A stretch of DNA of 64,000 nucleotides from DATFYM01 sp035315065. Lineage in GTDB: Bacteria > Acidobacteriota > Terriglobia > UBA7540. The notes under the pieces were generated by a model that searched no databases, had not been told where the DNA came from, and saw nothing but the letters and a program-made list of their open reading frames with translations. Positions 14,184 to 22,457 of this stretch are shown in pieces. The DNA is taken from assembly GCA_035315065.1 (NCBI GenBank), contig DATFYM010000239.1, positions 1-64,000 on the forward strand, written 5' to 3'. How positions within the stretch are numbered: position 1 is the first letter of the stretch; every line of letters begins with the position of its first letter. The translations under genes were made by a program, and so were the position numbers.

Positions 14184-16780
14184 GTCACGTCCACGCTCAG
14201 CTTTGTTTTGCCGGCCAGCACCGACGCGGGCAGCACCACGCGGTCGCGCTGTAACTCGCCCGCCGACGTCGACTTCAACGCCTCGCGGCCTGGTGGATGG
14301 ATGTGCACAATCAGGTCTGCGCCGAACGACTCGGGCAGCATGATTTCCACGTGCCACTTCGCCCCGTTCCCAGTCGCGCCCGCGCCAGAGCCTGGCAAGC
14401 TCGTTGTGGTCCAACCGATTTCTCCGAAGCGCGTGGGGCATTTATCAACCCGAATCTGCTCGCCGGGCTTGAACCAGTGCTTCGGCGCGGCCTTCTGGAG
14501 GTGGACCACGTCGCGGTCGTGCTCTTCGTAGCAGAGCAGCCAGCGCAGTCCCATGGACGGTTGAAGTTCGCTGTTCACCACCGCCGACCACGCATAAGGG
14601 CTGCCCTCGCCCGGGAAATTCGCGGGCAGCAGGGCGTCCTCGGGCGCATAGCGGTTGCCTGAATCCATGGCGTAGCAGAGGTTGCCGTAGAGCGCCACCA
14701 GAAAGGGCCGGTAGTCATCCTGACGGATCAGACCGGCGAGCGTGCCGTGCTCCATGAAGTTCGAAGTGCGCGGGAAATCGCCGTCGATATTCATGCGCAG
14801 GATTTCGAGGCCGGCGATGGCGCGGTGCTTGAAGTGGCCGAGGTCCAGCTCGGGGTCGCCCCAATCGCTCGTGAACCAGTCCATCATGTAGCGGTGGTTC
14901 TCGTAGCTCGAAAGCTCGGTGGGCTTGCGCTTGGTGTCGAACGCCGTGAAGGGTGTGGTGCCGGCTTGCTTCATCTCGGGGTTGCGATCGTCAAGCGTCC
15001 GCCGCAGCGAGCGTTCGATATCAGCACGCATCTCGGCCGCCACTCGCGCGGTTTCTACCGCCTCACGACTGAGATCGGCGTCGCCCTGCGCGCGTCCGGC
15101 GCGTTCAAGGACGCGAGCGTGCTCGCGCAGTCCGCGCCAGGTCCAGGAGGCGTTCTGGTAGTAGTAAGGGTGCGACTCCGGGAAGTCGTCGTTGGGATCG
15201 CCGTTATCGGCCTCGGGCGAGCCCCAGATCAGTCCGTGGCGCGGATCGTCCGCCGGGAAGGTTGACTTGCTGTAGCGGTAGCGCTTGAGCACGAACTCGA
15301 TCATCTGTCGCAGAACCGGCAGCCGCCGTTTCAGCGCTTCGAGAGACCGGGTATGATCATAGGCGCGCGCCGACAGCTCCAGAAAGACTCCGGCGTTGAG
15401 CGGCGCCTCCACCTGATCCTGCGTGTTATACAGAAAGTTGCCGTCGGGAAGAACGTAGTGATTCAGGTAGTGCTCGAAATACGGCTCGACCTCTTCCGTC
15501 AGGTTCCAGAGTTGGTGCGCCCACACGAACTCGTAGTGGGCCACCGGAAACAGGGCGTGGCTGCGCGCGGGAATCTTGGTATAAGCGCCCTCGCCGATCT
15601 GATACGTCGGGTCAAGGCCGTGGTAACTGGTACGCGACAGCGTGATGCCGGCGCGCGCCGCGTCGAGCAGCCATTCGTCGGGAGTCTCCACCTTCATGCG
15701 GTCCTCGAAGAAGTGGCTCCACTTGCCCCAAAGTCCCGCCAGCGCGGCGAAAAAGTCGTTAGCGGAACCGCTCCAGTAACGCTCTACGAATTGGCCGGAC
15801 TGGGGGGAGCCCGTGTACTCGGTATCTCCCGGCGGGATCATGGTGCCCTCGACGCCCGTCGGCAGTTGGGCGCGAATCCGGCCGATAGGCTTGGCATCCA
15901 CGCCCACCGGCAGCACCACCATCACCTCGTAGCCGCACCGGAACTTGGGATTCCACACGCCGATATCCGCGGCCGGCAAATACCCGCCCAGCAGCGTGCG
16001 CTTGCTGTAGCCCGGAACATACTCGTACCAGTACTCGGAAGGCAGGAACCGCCGGGGGTCGAACAAGCAGCCGGTGAGATCGGGCGCCCACTGCGCCTGC
16101 GGGTCGGCGGGCAACTGGCGCGATTTGCCGTCGGCTTCGAGCCAAAGTGACTTTTCGGGCGCCGACTCCTCGTTTGCCACCAGAGTCCAGCCAATCAGCT
16201 CCGCGCCCAGGGCAGCGATGTTCTCGTAGCTCGGGTCGTCGTCCGAGTTCAGGATGTAGTCGCCGCAAACGTCGGGGCCGGGCACGTAGCGCGTGGGGCG
16301 GTCGAGCTTCACGCCGTGAGGATTTGACGTGGGTCGCGGCCGGATCTTCGAGAGATCGCCGATTCGCTTCGGAATGTGCGCAATCTCGCCCATCTCGGTG
16401 ACATAGGCGATGGCGCCCTGGTGCGTCGCGTGTTTTTCGAACACCGCCGTCGCCGTGCCATTCAGCCACGGGAGGTTCGCCACCAGTTGCCAGCCACCGA
16501 TCGACTCGCCCACCTTGAGCGATTTCGTCTCGCCGCTGAGGTTGGCCTTCACCCTGTCGCCATCAAAGGCGACCACGGCGGGCGGCTTGGCCAGCGCTTC
16601 CCGCTCACCCGGCAAATACAGGCTGTACTCGTTGGGAATCCGGCCCGGCGTGTAGTGTCCCTGGGGAAGAGTGCGCCGAGTCTCGTCCGGTGCAGATGCC
16701 GGTGCCTCGGCCGAGAGTCTCGCCGCAGCGCCAAGCGCCGGAACAGCAGCCGCGTGCTTGAGGAAGGATCGCCTTCTCAT
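14180..16780 (-). CDS. TAT-exported six-hairpin glycosidase-like protein
   Basis: An 866-residue protein with a twin-arginine-like signal (MRRRSFLKHAAAVPALGAAA). The N-terminal ~350 residues are beta-rich; residues ~380-760 resemble an (alpha/alpha)6 barrel of the six-hairpin glycosidase superfamily, with acidic and aromatic segments such as LIWGSPEADNGDPNDDFPESHPYY, SWTWRGLREHARVLERAG and NHRYMMDWFTSDWGDPE. A beta-sandwich (KWHVEIMLPESFGADLIVHIHPPG) closes it. I cannot assign a glycoside hydrolase family. The GH78-like gene at 17604 on the other strand has the same overall fold, so the region looks devoted to plant or microbial polysaccharide use. Confidence 0.65.
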   Translation of the reverse strand: MRRRSFLKHAAAVPALGAAARLSAEAPASAPDETRRTLPQGHYTPGRIPNEYSLYLPGEREALAKPPAVVAFDGDRVKANLSGETKSLKVGESIGGWQLVANLPWLNGTATAVFEKHATHQGAIAYVTEMGEIAHIPKRIGDLSKIRPRPTSNPHGVKLDRPTRYVPGPDVCGDYILNSDDDPSYENIAALGAELIGWTLVANEESAPEKSLWLEADGKSRQLPADPQAQWAPDLTGCLFDPRRFLPSEYWYEYVPGYSKRTLLGGYLPAADIGVWNPKFRCGYEVMVVLPVGVDAKPIGRIRAQLPTGVEGTMIPPGDTEYTGSPQSGQFVERYWSGSANDFFAALAGLWGKWSHFFEDRMKVETPDEWLLDAARAGITLSRTSYHGLDPTYQIGEGAYTKIPARSHALFPVAHYEFVWAHQLWNLTEEVEPYFEHYLNHYVLPDGNFLYNTQDQVEAPLNAGVFLELSARAYDHTRSLEALKRRLPVLRQMIEFVLKRYRYSKSTFPADDPRHGLIWGSPEADNGDPNDDFPESHPYYYQNASWTWRGLREHARVLERAGRAQGDADLSREAVETARVAAEMRADIERSLRRTLDDRNPEMKQAGTTPFTAFDTKRKPTELSSYENHRYMMDWFTSDWGDPELDLGHFKHRAIAGLEILRMNIDGDFPRTSNFMEHGTLAGLIRQDDYRPFLVALYGNLCYAMDSGNRYAPEDALLPANFPGEGSPYAWSAVVNSELQPSMGLRWLLCYEEHDRDVVHLQKAAPKHWFKPGEQIRVDKCPTRFGEIGWTTTSLPGSGAGATGNGAKWHVEIMLPESFGADLIVHIHPPGREALKSTSAGELQRDRVVLPASVLAGKTKLSVDVT

Positions 16781-16883
16781 AAGGCGCTCAGTATAAATCC
16801 GATCTGCCTGGTCATCGCAAGCGATTTACGGGCTGAAAGCAGATCGGCGCCGAGCGCCGAAAAAGCTCAGTGGGTCTTTACGC

Positions 16884-16912
16884 TTGACGTAACGCGTAGG
16901 CACCGCTAGACT
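16884..16912 (+). promoter_or_regulatory. sigma-70-type promoter of higBA
   Basis: TTGACG (16884-16889), a 17-nt spacer and TAGACT (16907-16912). The GTG start of higB is at 16918, where transcription itself would begin, so the mRNA is predicted to be leaderless or nearly so. Confidence 0.55.
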
Positions 16913-16917
16913 GAATT

Positions 16918-17199
16918 GTGATTGCCAGCTATCGAGACAAGCGAACCAGCGACTTCGCGGTCGGCAAGCGTGTCAAGGCGTTTTCCGGTATCGAACGCTC
17001 CGCGCGTTTGAAGCTGGACCGCCTGGAAACCGCCGTCACCCTCCAAGATCTGGCTGCGCTGCCCGGCAACCGTCTTGAGCGACTGAAAGGGGATCGGAAA
17101 GAGCAATACAGCATCCGCATCAACGACCAATGGCGGATTTGCTTCGAATGGACCGAAGGTGGCGGGCCTTCCAACGTCGAGATCGTCGATTATCATTAG
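16918..17199 (+). CDS. higB: HigB-like toxin (RelE/ParE fold mRNA interferase)
   Basis: A 93-residue protein of the HigB host-inhibition family: ASYRDKRTSDFAVGKRVKAFSG at the start, LKLDRLETAVTLQDLAALPGNRLERLKGDRKEQYSIRINDQWRICFEW in the core and VEIVDYH at the end. The pattern L-x-G-D-R..Q-Y-S-I-R-I-N-x-Q-W-R-I-C-F matches ribosome-dependent mRNA endonucleases. The toxin-first order and the downstream XRE antitoxin 12 bp away are typical of higBA. The start is GTG 16918. Confidence 0.93.
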   Translation: MIASYRDKRTSDFAVGKRVKAFSGIERSARLKLDRLETAVTLQDLAALPGNRLERLKGDRKEQYSIRINDQWRICFEWTEGGGPSNVEIVDYH

Positions 17200-17211
17200 G
17201 GGAGAAACGAT

Positions 17212-17514
17212 ATGGGCGTCATGGCAATTCATCCCGGGGAACATCTGGCCGAGGAGCTTAAGGAGTTGGGCATGAGTGCCGCCGAGTTCGCGCGGCAACT
17301 GAATGTCCCGACGAACCGCATCACCGAAATATTGCATGGACGTCGGGCCATTACCGGTGATACGGCCTTGCGGCTTGGCCATTTCTTTGGCACGACGGCG
17401 GAGTTCTGGCTGAATTTGCAAAGCCTTTATGAGATCCGGCTAGCAGAACGGAAGGCCGGCAAATCGATCAGGACCTTGCCCACTCTCAAGCGCTTCGAGC
17501 AAGCCCATGCCTAG
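17212..17514 (+). CDS. higA: HigA antitoxin (XRE-type DNA-binding)
   Basis: A 100-residue HigA/VapI-type antitoxin: HPGEHLAEELKELGMSAAEFARQLNVPTNRITEILHGRRAITGDTALRLGHFFGTTAEFWLNLQ, a complete helix-turn-helix with the family HPGE and FWLNLQ motifs. It should neutralise HigB by complex formation and repress the operon. GGGGAG precedes ATG 17212 by 6 nt; ATG 17221 is an alternative. Confidence 0.94.
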   Translation: MGVMAIHPGEHLAEELKELGMSAAEFARQLNVPTNRITEILHGRRAITGDTALRLGHFFGTTAEFWLNLQSLYEIRLAERKAGKSIRTLPTLKRFEQAHA

Positions 17515-17603
17515 CGATCGGCCGGCCTCCCGAAAACCTTGCAGCATTCCCACTGAAAGTGTTACACATTCTCCCTAAGGGTTTGACCCACAAGGGAGAC
17601 CTC

Positions 17604-20165
17604 ATGAAGCCTTCGATTACACCCCACCCTAAGAAGAAAGCCACTCGCAGATTATCTCCGGCCGCCCTAGCGCTTTTGGTCGCGCTTCTAGCGGTGGCAC
17701 CGGCTTCGATCACGCCCAGCCAGGACATCAACCCGAATCTGCTGGACCATCGCTGGAAGGCAGAATGGATTTCCTGTCCGGGCGCTCCCCGGCGTGAGTT
17801 CGGGGTCTACCACTTTCGCAAGACGTTCTCCCTCGCCTCCGTTCCGGAACACTTTGTGATCCACATCAGCGGCGACAACCGGTACTGGCTGTTTGCCAAT
17901 GGCGTCCGCGTGGTGGAAGGGCCCGCGCGTGGCGACCTTAAGCACTGGCGCTATGAGACGGTGGATATCGTCAAACTGCTGCGCACTGGCAAGAACGTGC
18001 TCGCCGCGGTGGTGTGGAACCTTGCCGAGCTGGCGCCCATGGCGCAGATGACCAACGAAACCGGGCTGCTGGTTCAGGGCGACGGCGCGGCGGAGCAAGC
18101 GGTGAATACGGATGCGTCGTGGAAGGTGACCGGCGACCCGGCTTACGACGTGATTCCTCTTGGCGGGCAGATGTCCCGCTTCTACACGGTGGTCGGGCCG
18201 GGCGAGCGCGTGGACGGATGGAAGTATCCATGGGGGTGGGAGCAGCCGGACTACGACGATAGCCGGTGGCAGCCGGCGAGCAGGATCACAGTGGGCGGAC
18301 CGCGCGGCATCCAGGATAGCCCGTCGCAGTGGATGCTAGTGCCCCGGCCGATTCCGCTGATGGAGAACACGCCCGAACGCTTGGCCCGTGTGGTCCGCGC
18401 CACTGGCTTTGCAAATGGCGCGGTCACCGCCGATTTCCTTCAAGGGAAGACTCCGGTGAACATACCGGCCAGGACGCACGCGCAGATTCTTCTTGACCAG
18501 AGCTGTCTCACCACAGCGTACCCGGAGCTTGTGGTGCGTGGCGGACGCGGTGCCACCGTGACGCTCACCTATGCCGAGGCGCTTTGGAAAGGGCGCGAGA
18601 AAGGCAATCGCAATGAGACCGAGGGCAAAGAAATCCTCGGTTACAGCGACGAGTTCCGGCCCGACGGCGGCGACGATCGCATTTTCCGGCCGCTTTACTG
18701 GCGCACCTTCCGCTACCTTCAGCTCGACATCGTGACCGGCGACGAGCCGCTGGTGCTGGAAGACTTCCGCGCCGTGTTTACCGCCTATCCGTTCACGAGG
18801 CGCGCCCAGTTCAAAAGCGACGATCCGGCGCTGGAGCAAATCATGGCCGTGGGCTGGCGAACGGCGCGCCTCTGCGCCCACGAGACCTACATGGATTGCC
18901 CTTACTACGAGCAACTCCAGTACGCGGGCGATACGCGCATCCAGGCGCTGGTCTCCCTCTACATGACCGGCGACGATCGACTGGTGAAGAATGCCATCGA
19001 GTCGCTCGACGAGTCGCGCACGCCCGAGGGTCTGACGCAGAGCCGCTACCCGAGTTTCCTGCCGCAGTATATCCCGCCCTTTTCGCTGCTGTGGATCGGC
19101 ATGATGCACGACCTGTGGTGGTACCACGGCGACGCCGACTTCCTGCGCCAGTTCCTGGTGAACGAGCGCGGCGTGATCGACTGGTTCGAATCGCGCCTTG
19201 GAGTGCGGCAGCTTGCTGCCGCTTTTGATCCCGCGAGCTTGTTCGCGGGCAGCTTCAACCGGGCGGACGAATCCAACGTGCCGCCAGCAAGCTGGCTTGG
19301 GGGAAAGCGGCAGCAAGCTGCCGCACTCCAAGGTTCGGCCCTACTCGGCAAACTGGAGTGGTGGGACTTCGCCGATTGGAACGACGGGTTCCCAGACGGC
19401 GTCCCGCCGCAGGAAGCCGACGGCGAGTCCGCCGTGCTGAGCCTCCAGTTTGCCATGGTCGCTCGTGACGCAGCCGACCTGGAATCCGCTTTTGGCAGCG
19501 CCGAGCGCGCCGAACACTACCGCGCCTTGTCGAGGCAGATTGCGGAAGCCGTCTACAAGACGTGCTGGGACCCGTCGCGCGCCCTCATCGGCGACACGCC
19601 TGCGCGCCGGCACTTCAGTCAGCACGCCAGCATTCTCGGCGTGCTCACCAATGCCATTCCGGCGGCTGACCAGCAGACCGTCATGAGAAAGGTTTTGATC
19701 GATACCAGCCTCACCCAGTGCTCGTACTATTTCCGCTTCTACCTTTCTCGCGCCATGAAGAAGGCCGGGCTCGGCAATGAGTACCTGGATCAACTCGGCC
19801 CGTGGCTCAACATGCTGAAGCTGGGTTTGACCACGTGGGCCGAAACTCCCGAGCCCACGCGATCCGACTGCCACGCGTGGAGCGCGCACCCGAATTTCGA
19901 CCTGTTGGCCACGGTCGCCGGAATTGAGTCCGCCGCCCCCGGCTTTGCCGAGGTCGCCGTCGAGCCCCACCTCGGCCGTCTCAAGCACCTTGAGGTAACA
20001 CTCCCCCACCCGCAGGGAGAGATCCGGGTCCACTACGAGCGCCGAGGGTCGGACGGCCTGGTGGCCGATGTGACGCTGCCTGGTACCCTGACTGGGTCGT
20101 TCATCTGGAACGGGAAGAAGGTACAGCTTCATCCCGGCGATCAGCACTTGGTGTTTCAGCCGTGA
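17604..20165 (+). CDS. secreted alpha-L-rhamnosidase-like glycosidase (GH78-like) with repeat insert
   Basis: An 853-residue protein with a signal peptide (LSPAALALLVALLAVAPAS). N-terminal beta-domains (WKAEWISCPGAPRREFGVYHFRKTF, ISGDNRYWLFANGVRV) are those of GH78 rhamnosidases; the catalytic (alpha/alpha)6 barrel includes ETYMDCPYYEQLQYAGDTRIQALVSLYMTGDD, WWDFADWNDGFPDG and TRSDCHAWSAHPNFDL, and a C-terminal beta-sandwich follows. AAGGGAG precedes ATG 17604. Between WFESRL and ALLGKLEWWDF about 46 residues (532-577, VRQLAAAFDPASLFAG...) are encoded by a 138-bp palindromic repeat at 19196-19333; in relatives these blocks are almost adjacent. The insert keeps the frame; whether the enzyme stays active is unknown. 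Confidence 0.82.
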   Translation: MKPSITPHPKKKATRRLSPAALALLVALLAVAPASITPSQDINPNLLDHRWKAEWISCPGAPRREFGVYHFRKTFSLASVPEHFVIHISGDNRYWLFANGVRVVEGPARGDLKHWRYETVDIVKLLRTGKNVLAAVVWNLAELAPMAQMTNETGLLVQGDGAAEQAVNTDASWKVTGDPAYDVIPLGGQMSRFYTVVGPGERVDGWKYPWGWEQPDYDDSRWQPASRITVGGPRGIQDSPSQWMLVPRPIPLMENTPERLARVVRATGFANGAVTADFLQGKTPVNIPARTHAQILLDQSCLTTAYPELVVRGGRGATVTLTYAEALWKGREKGNRNETEGKEILGYSDEFRPDGGDDRIFRPLYWRTFRYLQLDIVTGDEPLVLEDFRAVFTAYPFTRRAQFKSDDPALEQIMAVGWRTARLCAHETYMDCPYYEQLQYAGDTRIQALVSLYMTGDDRLVKNAIESLDESRTPEGLTQSRYPSFLPQYIPPFSLLWIGMMHDLWWYHGDADFLRQFLVNERGVIDWFESRLGVRQLAAAFDPASLFAGSFNRADESNVPPASWLGGKRQQAAALQGSALLGKLEWWDFADWNDGFPDGVPPQEADGESAVLSLQFAMVARDAADLESAFGSAERAEHYRALSRQIAEAVYKTCWDPSRALIGDTPARRHFSQHASILGVLTNAIPAADQQTVMRKVLIDTSLTQCSYYFRFYLSRAMKKAGLGNEYLDQLGPWLNMLKLGLTTWAETPEPTRSDCHAWSAHPNFDLLATVAGIESAAPGFAEVAVEPHLGRLKHLEVTLPHPQGEIRVHYERRGSDGLVADVTLPGTLTGSFIWNGKKVQLHPGDQHLVFQP
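19196..19333. repeat. 138-bp composite palindromic element inside the GH78-like gene
   Basis: Arms 19196-19225 and 19304-19333 are perfect 30-bp inverted repeats; each contains GCGGCAGC-TT-GCTGCCGC or its complement. Between them are two more palindromes with the same AGCTTG/CAAGCT heart (CCCGCGAGCTTGTTCGCGGG and GCCAGCAAGCTGGC). Total length is 138 bp, a multiple of three, and all frames needed for the host gene stay open. Confidence 0.85.
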
Positions 20166-20179
20166 GTTTCAACAATTGA

Positions 20180-20290
20180 CGGGAAGAGCCACCAGCTCTC
20201 AGCTATCGGCCATCAGCAAGAGCCGGACCTTCGTGCTGAGAGCTGACCGCTGAAAGCTGTTTCCAATCGACACTCGTCAATCGTCGACTC
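20180..20290. repeat. nested heptamer hairpin, AGCTATC type
   Basis: Inner left AGCTCTC AGCTATC GGCCATC AGCAAGA and inner right GCTGAGA GCTGACC GCTGAAA GCTGTTT; an outer CAATCGA/CGTCAAT array is added on the right with a short AATTGACGG partner on the left. Core AGAGCCGGACCTTCGT. It follows the GH78-like gene. Confidence 0.7.
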
Positions 20291-20367
20291 TTTCCTGACG
20301 AAACGTTTGACGCCGGATGGGACTACGGAGTAGGTTAGGGGCGTGGGTTGAGGGAGAGCGCAGGACT

Positions 20368-20910
20368 ATGGTGGATCCCGGATTGGTGGCGCACATTACG
20401 AAGACGATCGTCGAGCATTTTTCATCCCCAGCGCGTCATCCTGTTTGGCAGCCAGGCTCGGGGCGAGGCCAAGGCCGAAAGCGACGTGGACATCTTTATT
20501 GAAATGGAGACCGCTGGGAGTCCGCATCAAATTATCGGGCGTGGCTGGCCAAGGCCGAACACGACCTTCTGAATATCGAAAACAATCTGACAGCGTCTGC
20601 GATTCCCTGGGACACTGTGTGCTTTCATGCCCAGCAAGCCGCAGAAAAGTTTCTCAAGGCCTTTCTTGTTTTCCACGGCCTGCCGCCTGTTCCAGCCCAT
20701 GACCTCGTTGCATTACTGGCGGCTTGTGTCCAAGTTAATTCCTCTTTGACCGTGCGGCAGCGAGACTGCCAGCGGCTCAGCCACTACGCCGTGGCGGCAC
20801 GCTACCCGAGCGACATTTATGAACCGACAGAGAAAGACGCGTACGGACTGTTTATCGCGAAAAATCGCGAAACCAAAAAGCGCCCGATTTTTCTGCTCGG
20901 GCCGGCGTGA
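20368..20910 (+). pseudogene. broken MNT nucleotidyltransferase-HEPN pair
   Basis: From ATG 20368 the frame reads GLVAHITKTIVEHF and then must shift by one base to continue PQRVILFGSQARGEAKAESDVDIFIEME, a clear MNT domain. A run of five T at 20418-20422 with one T too many explains it (HFHPQRVILFG if corrected). The MNT domain then stops short and a HEPN domain without its own start follows in another frame: NYRAWLAKAEHDLLNIENN (about 20544) to CFHAQQAAEKFLKAFLVFHGL and LSHYAVAARYPSD, ending at 20910. The end of the nucleotidyltransferase and the start of HEPN appear deleted. Clear remnant of a MNT-HEPN toxin-antitoxin-type pair, unlike the intact MntA/HepT at 25772. Confidence 0.8.
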
Positions 20911-21067
20911 TCCGCAGGACTTTGCCAGAAACCCTGGCATCACCCATCAGGCTGAGCCCCTCACTGGACGCGAAATTGTCGAAGTGTATCTCGGCATGCA
21001 CTCGATCAGTAGCGATCGCGATCAAAAAGAACGCGACCCAAGCAGCGCGGTATCGGCGGGGTCCCAT
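20852..21067 (-). pseudogene. 5' fragment of a secreted lectin-like gene
   Basis: From ATG 21067 the minus strand reads a signal peptide (AAWVAFFLIAIATDRVHA) and then IHFDNFASSEGLSLMGDARVSGKVLRITPA, which resembles the first strands of bacterial L-type lectin domains. After about 70 residues the frame ends at a stop inside the 3' end of the HEPN remnant on the other strand. Lectin domains of this kind normally continue for about 200 residues, so this is a 3'-truncated gene. Confidence 0.6.
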
Positions 21068-21069
21068 AG

Positions 21070-21415
21070 AGCTGAATATAATGATTGGCGTCGCTGGGCG
21101 CAACTGTGCTCGGGAATAACGGGGACTGATTGTTCCAACGCAATCCGCTCCAGGACACCGTCGTCTGCCCTGGCAAAGCCTGAGAGCTCGCCGTGTCGGC
21201 CGCTACGCGTCTACGCAGAAGTCGCCGAAAGGACACCGAACGATGCATCCGGGTAGAGGAGCCTGAATTCAAGCACGTCGTTCCCTGTGGCAAGACATTA
21301 GGGAAAACTGACTCAGTCAAGTAATGTTCTTGCCCAGAGGGCGAGAACAGAAGAAGAAGACTGCATGATTGACAGCCCAGCGCGCGGTGGGTAAAGTGGG
21401 GTTGAGAGGAACTGC
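21070..21415. other. intergenic stretch without a recognisable gene
   Basis: Between the lectin fragment and the RelBE-like pair I see no credible coding frame, no strong hairpin and no clear repeat. Confidence 0.5.
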
Positions 21416-21751
21416 ATGTCGACAAGCGACCCCAAGGAGCAGGCCCATCAACTGATTGAGCGCTTGCCGCCCGCCCAGGTGGCTGCGGTGGTCGGTTTGC
21501 TGGAGGCTATGCTCGATCCCGTCTCCCGTGCGGTCGCCAACGCTCCCACCGACGAAGAGCCACTCACAGCCGAGGAGAGCCGGGCGCTCGACGACGCTCA
21601 GAATTGGCTCAAGCACAATCGAGGTATACCTCACGAGCGAGTGCTGGCCGAGCTGGGGATCACGCAAAAGGCAATCGACAGTTTCAAGGAACCGCGTGAA
21701 GCCGATCATCTGGACCGAGCTGGCCAAAAACGATGTCCGGCGTTTGGATAA
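21416..21751 (+). CDS. antitoxin-like protein upstream of a broken RelE
   Basis: A 111-residue acidic protein: EQAHQLIERLPPAQVAAVVGLLEAMLDPVSRAVANAPTDEEPLTAEESRALDDAQNWLKHNRGIPHERVLAELGI. This layout is known from antitoxins that precede RelE/ParE-type toxins. GAGAGGA lies 5 nt upstream of the ATG. The homologous part ends near residue 93 (KEPRE); the last ~18 residues overlap the toxin reading frame and may reflect a lost stop. The toxin begins inside it at 21696. Confidence 0.7.
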   Translation: MSTSDPKEQAHQLIERLPPAQVAAVVGLLEAMLDPVSRAVANAPTDEEPLTAEESRALDDAQNWLKHNRGIPHERVLAELGITQKAIDSFKEPREADHLDRAGQKRCPAFG

Positions 21752-21945
21752 GCCCACCGGGATGCGTATTCTTTACGCGCTTCATCGCTTTGCTGCGTCA
21801 GGCACGGGCGATGGTGAAGGCGCTCCGGGGAGATAGGGAAGAACTCCGGCTTCGCGTTGGCGACTACCGGCTTTTCTTCGTCTATACCGCTGCCGACGCC
21901 ATCGAGGTTCGCCGCGTCCTCCATCGCAAGGAAGCCTACCGCTGA
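21696..21945 (+). pseudogene. RelE/ParE-type toxin with a one-base frameshift
   Basis: From GTG 21696 the frame reads KPIIWTELAKNDVRRLDKPTGMRILYALHRFAASGTGD, then goes out of frame at about 21813. In the next frame the protein resumes VKALRGDREELRLRVGDYRLFFVYTAADAIEVRRVLHRKEAYR to the stop at 21945. Removing one G from ATGGTGAAGG (21811-21820) restores a full-length ~82-residue RelE-family toxin (LRGDREELRLRVGDYRLFF is the family core). It is either a natural inactivating mutation or a sequencing error. The antitoxin frame upstream is intact. Confidence 0.8.
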
Positions 21946-21966
21946 ATGAAAAGGGGTAGAATTAGC

Positions 21967-21995
21967 TTGACAACCTTCTACAATTGGTTTAGTAT
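21967..21995 (+). promoter_or_regulatory. strong sigma-70-type promoter
   Basis: TTGACA (21967-21972), exactly 17 nt, TAGTAT (21990-21995). It points toward the aldehyde dehydrogenase gene, whose start is 450 bp downstream; a second promoter may lie in the tandem duplication. A similar TTGACA-17-TAGAGT is found at 63416. Confidence 0.55.
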
Positions 21996-22186
21996 CTCAC
22001 AATGTGCCCTACTGCCTCGAATCATAGCCTCGACCCAGTCGGCAGGATGGAAGCTCTTCTTTGCGACTCTGCGAGCCTTTGCGCCCCTGCGAGAAACGTC
22101 TTTTTCACACCTTCCTTCAATCTAGGGGTTCGGCAAACCCCAATTCGGGCTGCCCGGTCCCGAGCCCCGGTTCGACGGGGCCGAAA

Positions 22187-22457
22187 ATTGGAGCCGTTTC
22201 ACACGGAAGTCGGAATGTCATTTATTTTCAACGATATGAACCGTACTTCGGCTTTCTATATTGCCGAATTGGGACTAGGACCTGCCCGCGAGGTGAGACA
22301 TACAGGCTGTCACTGGGCTAAGGCCGAAGCCGAGATTGGGAGCGTTTCACACGGAAGTCGGAATGTTGTTTATTTTCATAGGCATCGAGGTAGTTGCTGA
22401 TATGCCTATTGCTGAATTGCGCGAGCGCAACACGAGAGGCGAAACATGCAAGCTGCC
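22187..22457 (+). repeat. tandem duplication of a promoter/5' leader including the start codon
   Basis: Copy 1 (about 22187-22311) and copy 2 (about 22335-22457) share GTTTCACACGGAAGTCGGAA, then TTTATTTTCA, ATTGC.GAATTG, and a CGAG..GAGRCAT-CARGCTG end. The offset is 146-148 bp. In copy 2 the end contains the ATG of the aldehyde dehydrogenase (ACATGCAAGCTGC); in copy 1 the same place reads ACATACAGGCTGT, a dead start. Copies differ by substitutions and small indels. Confidence 0.8.

Noticed and set aside
20819..21256. 145-residue plus-strand frame after the HEPN remnant
   Set aside because: Overlaps the HEPN 3' end in another frame and yields no recognisable protein.
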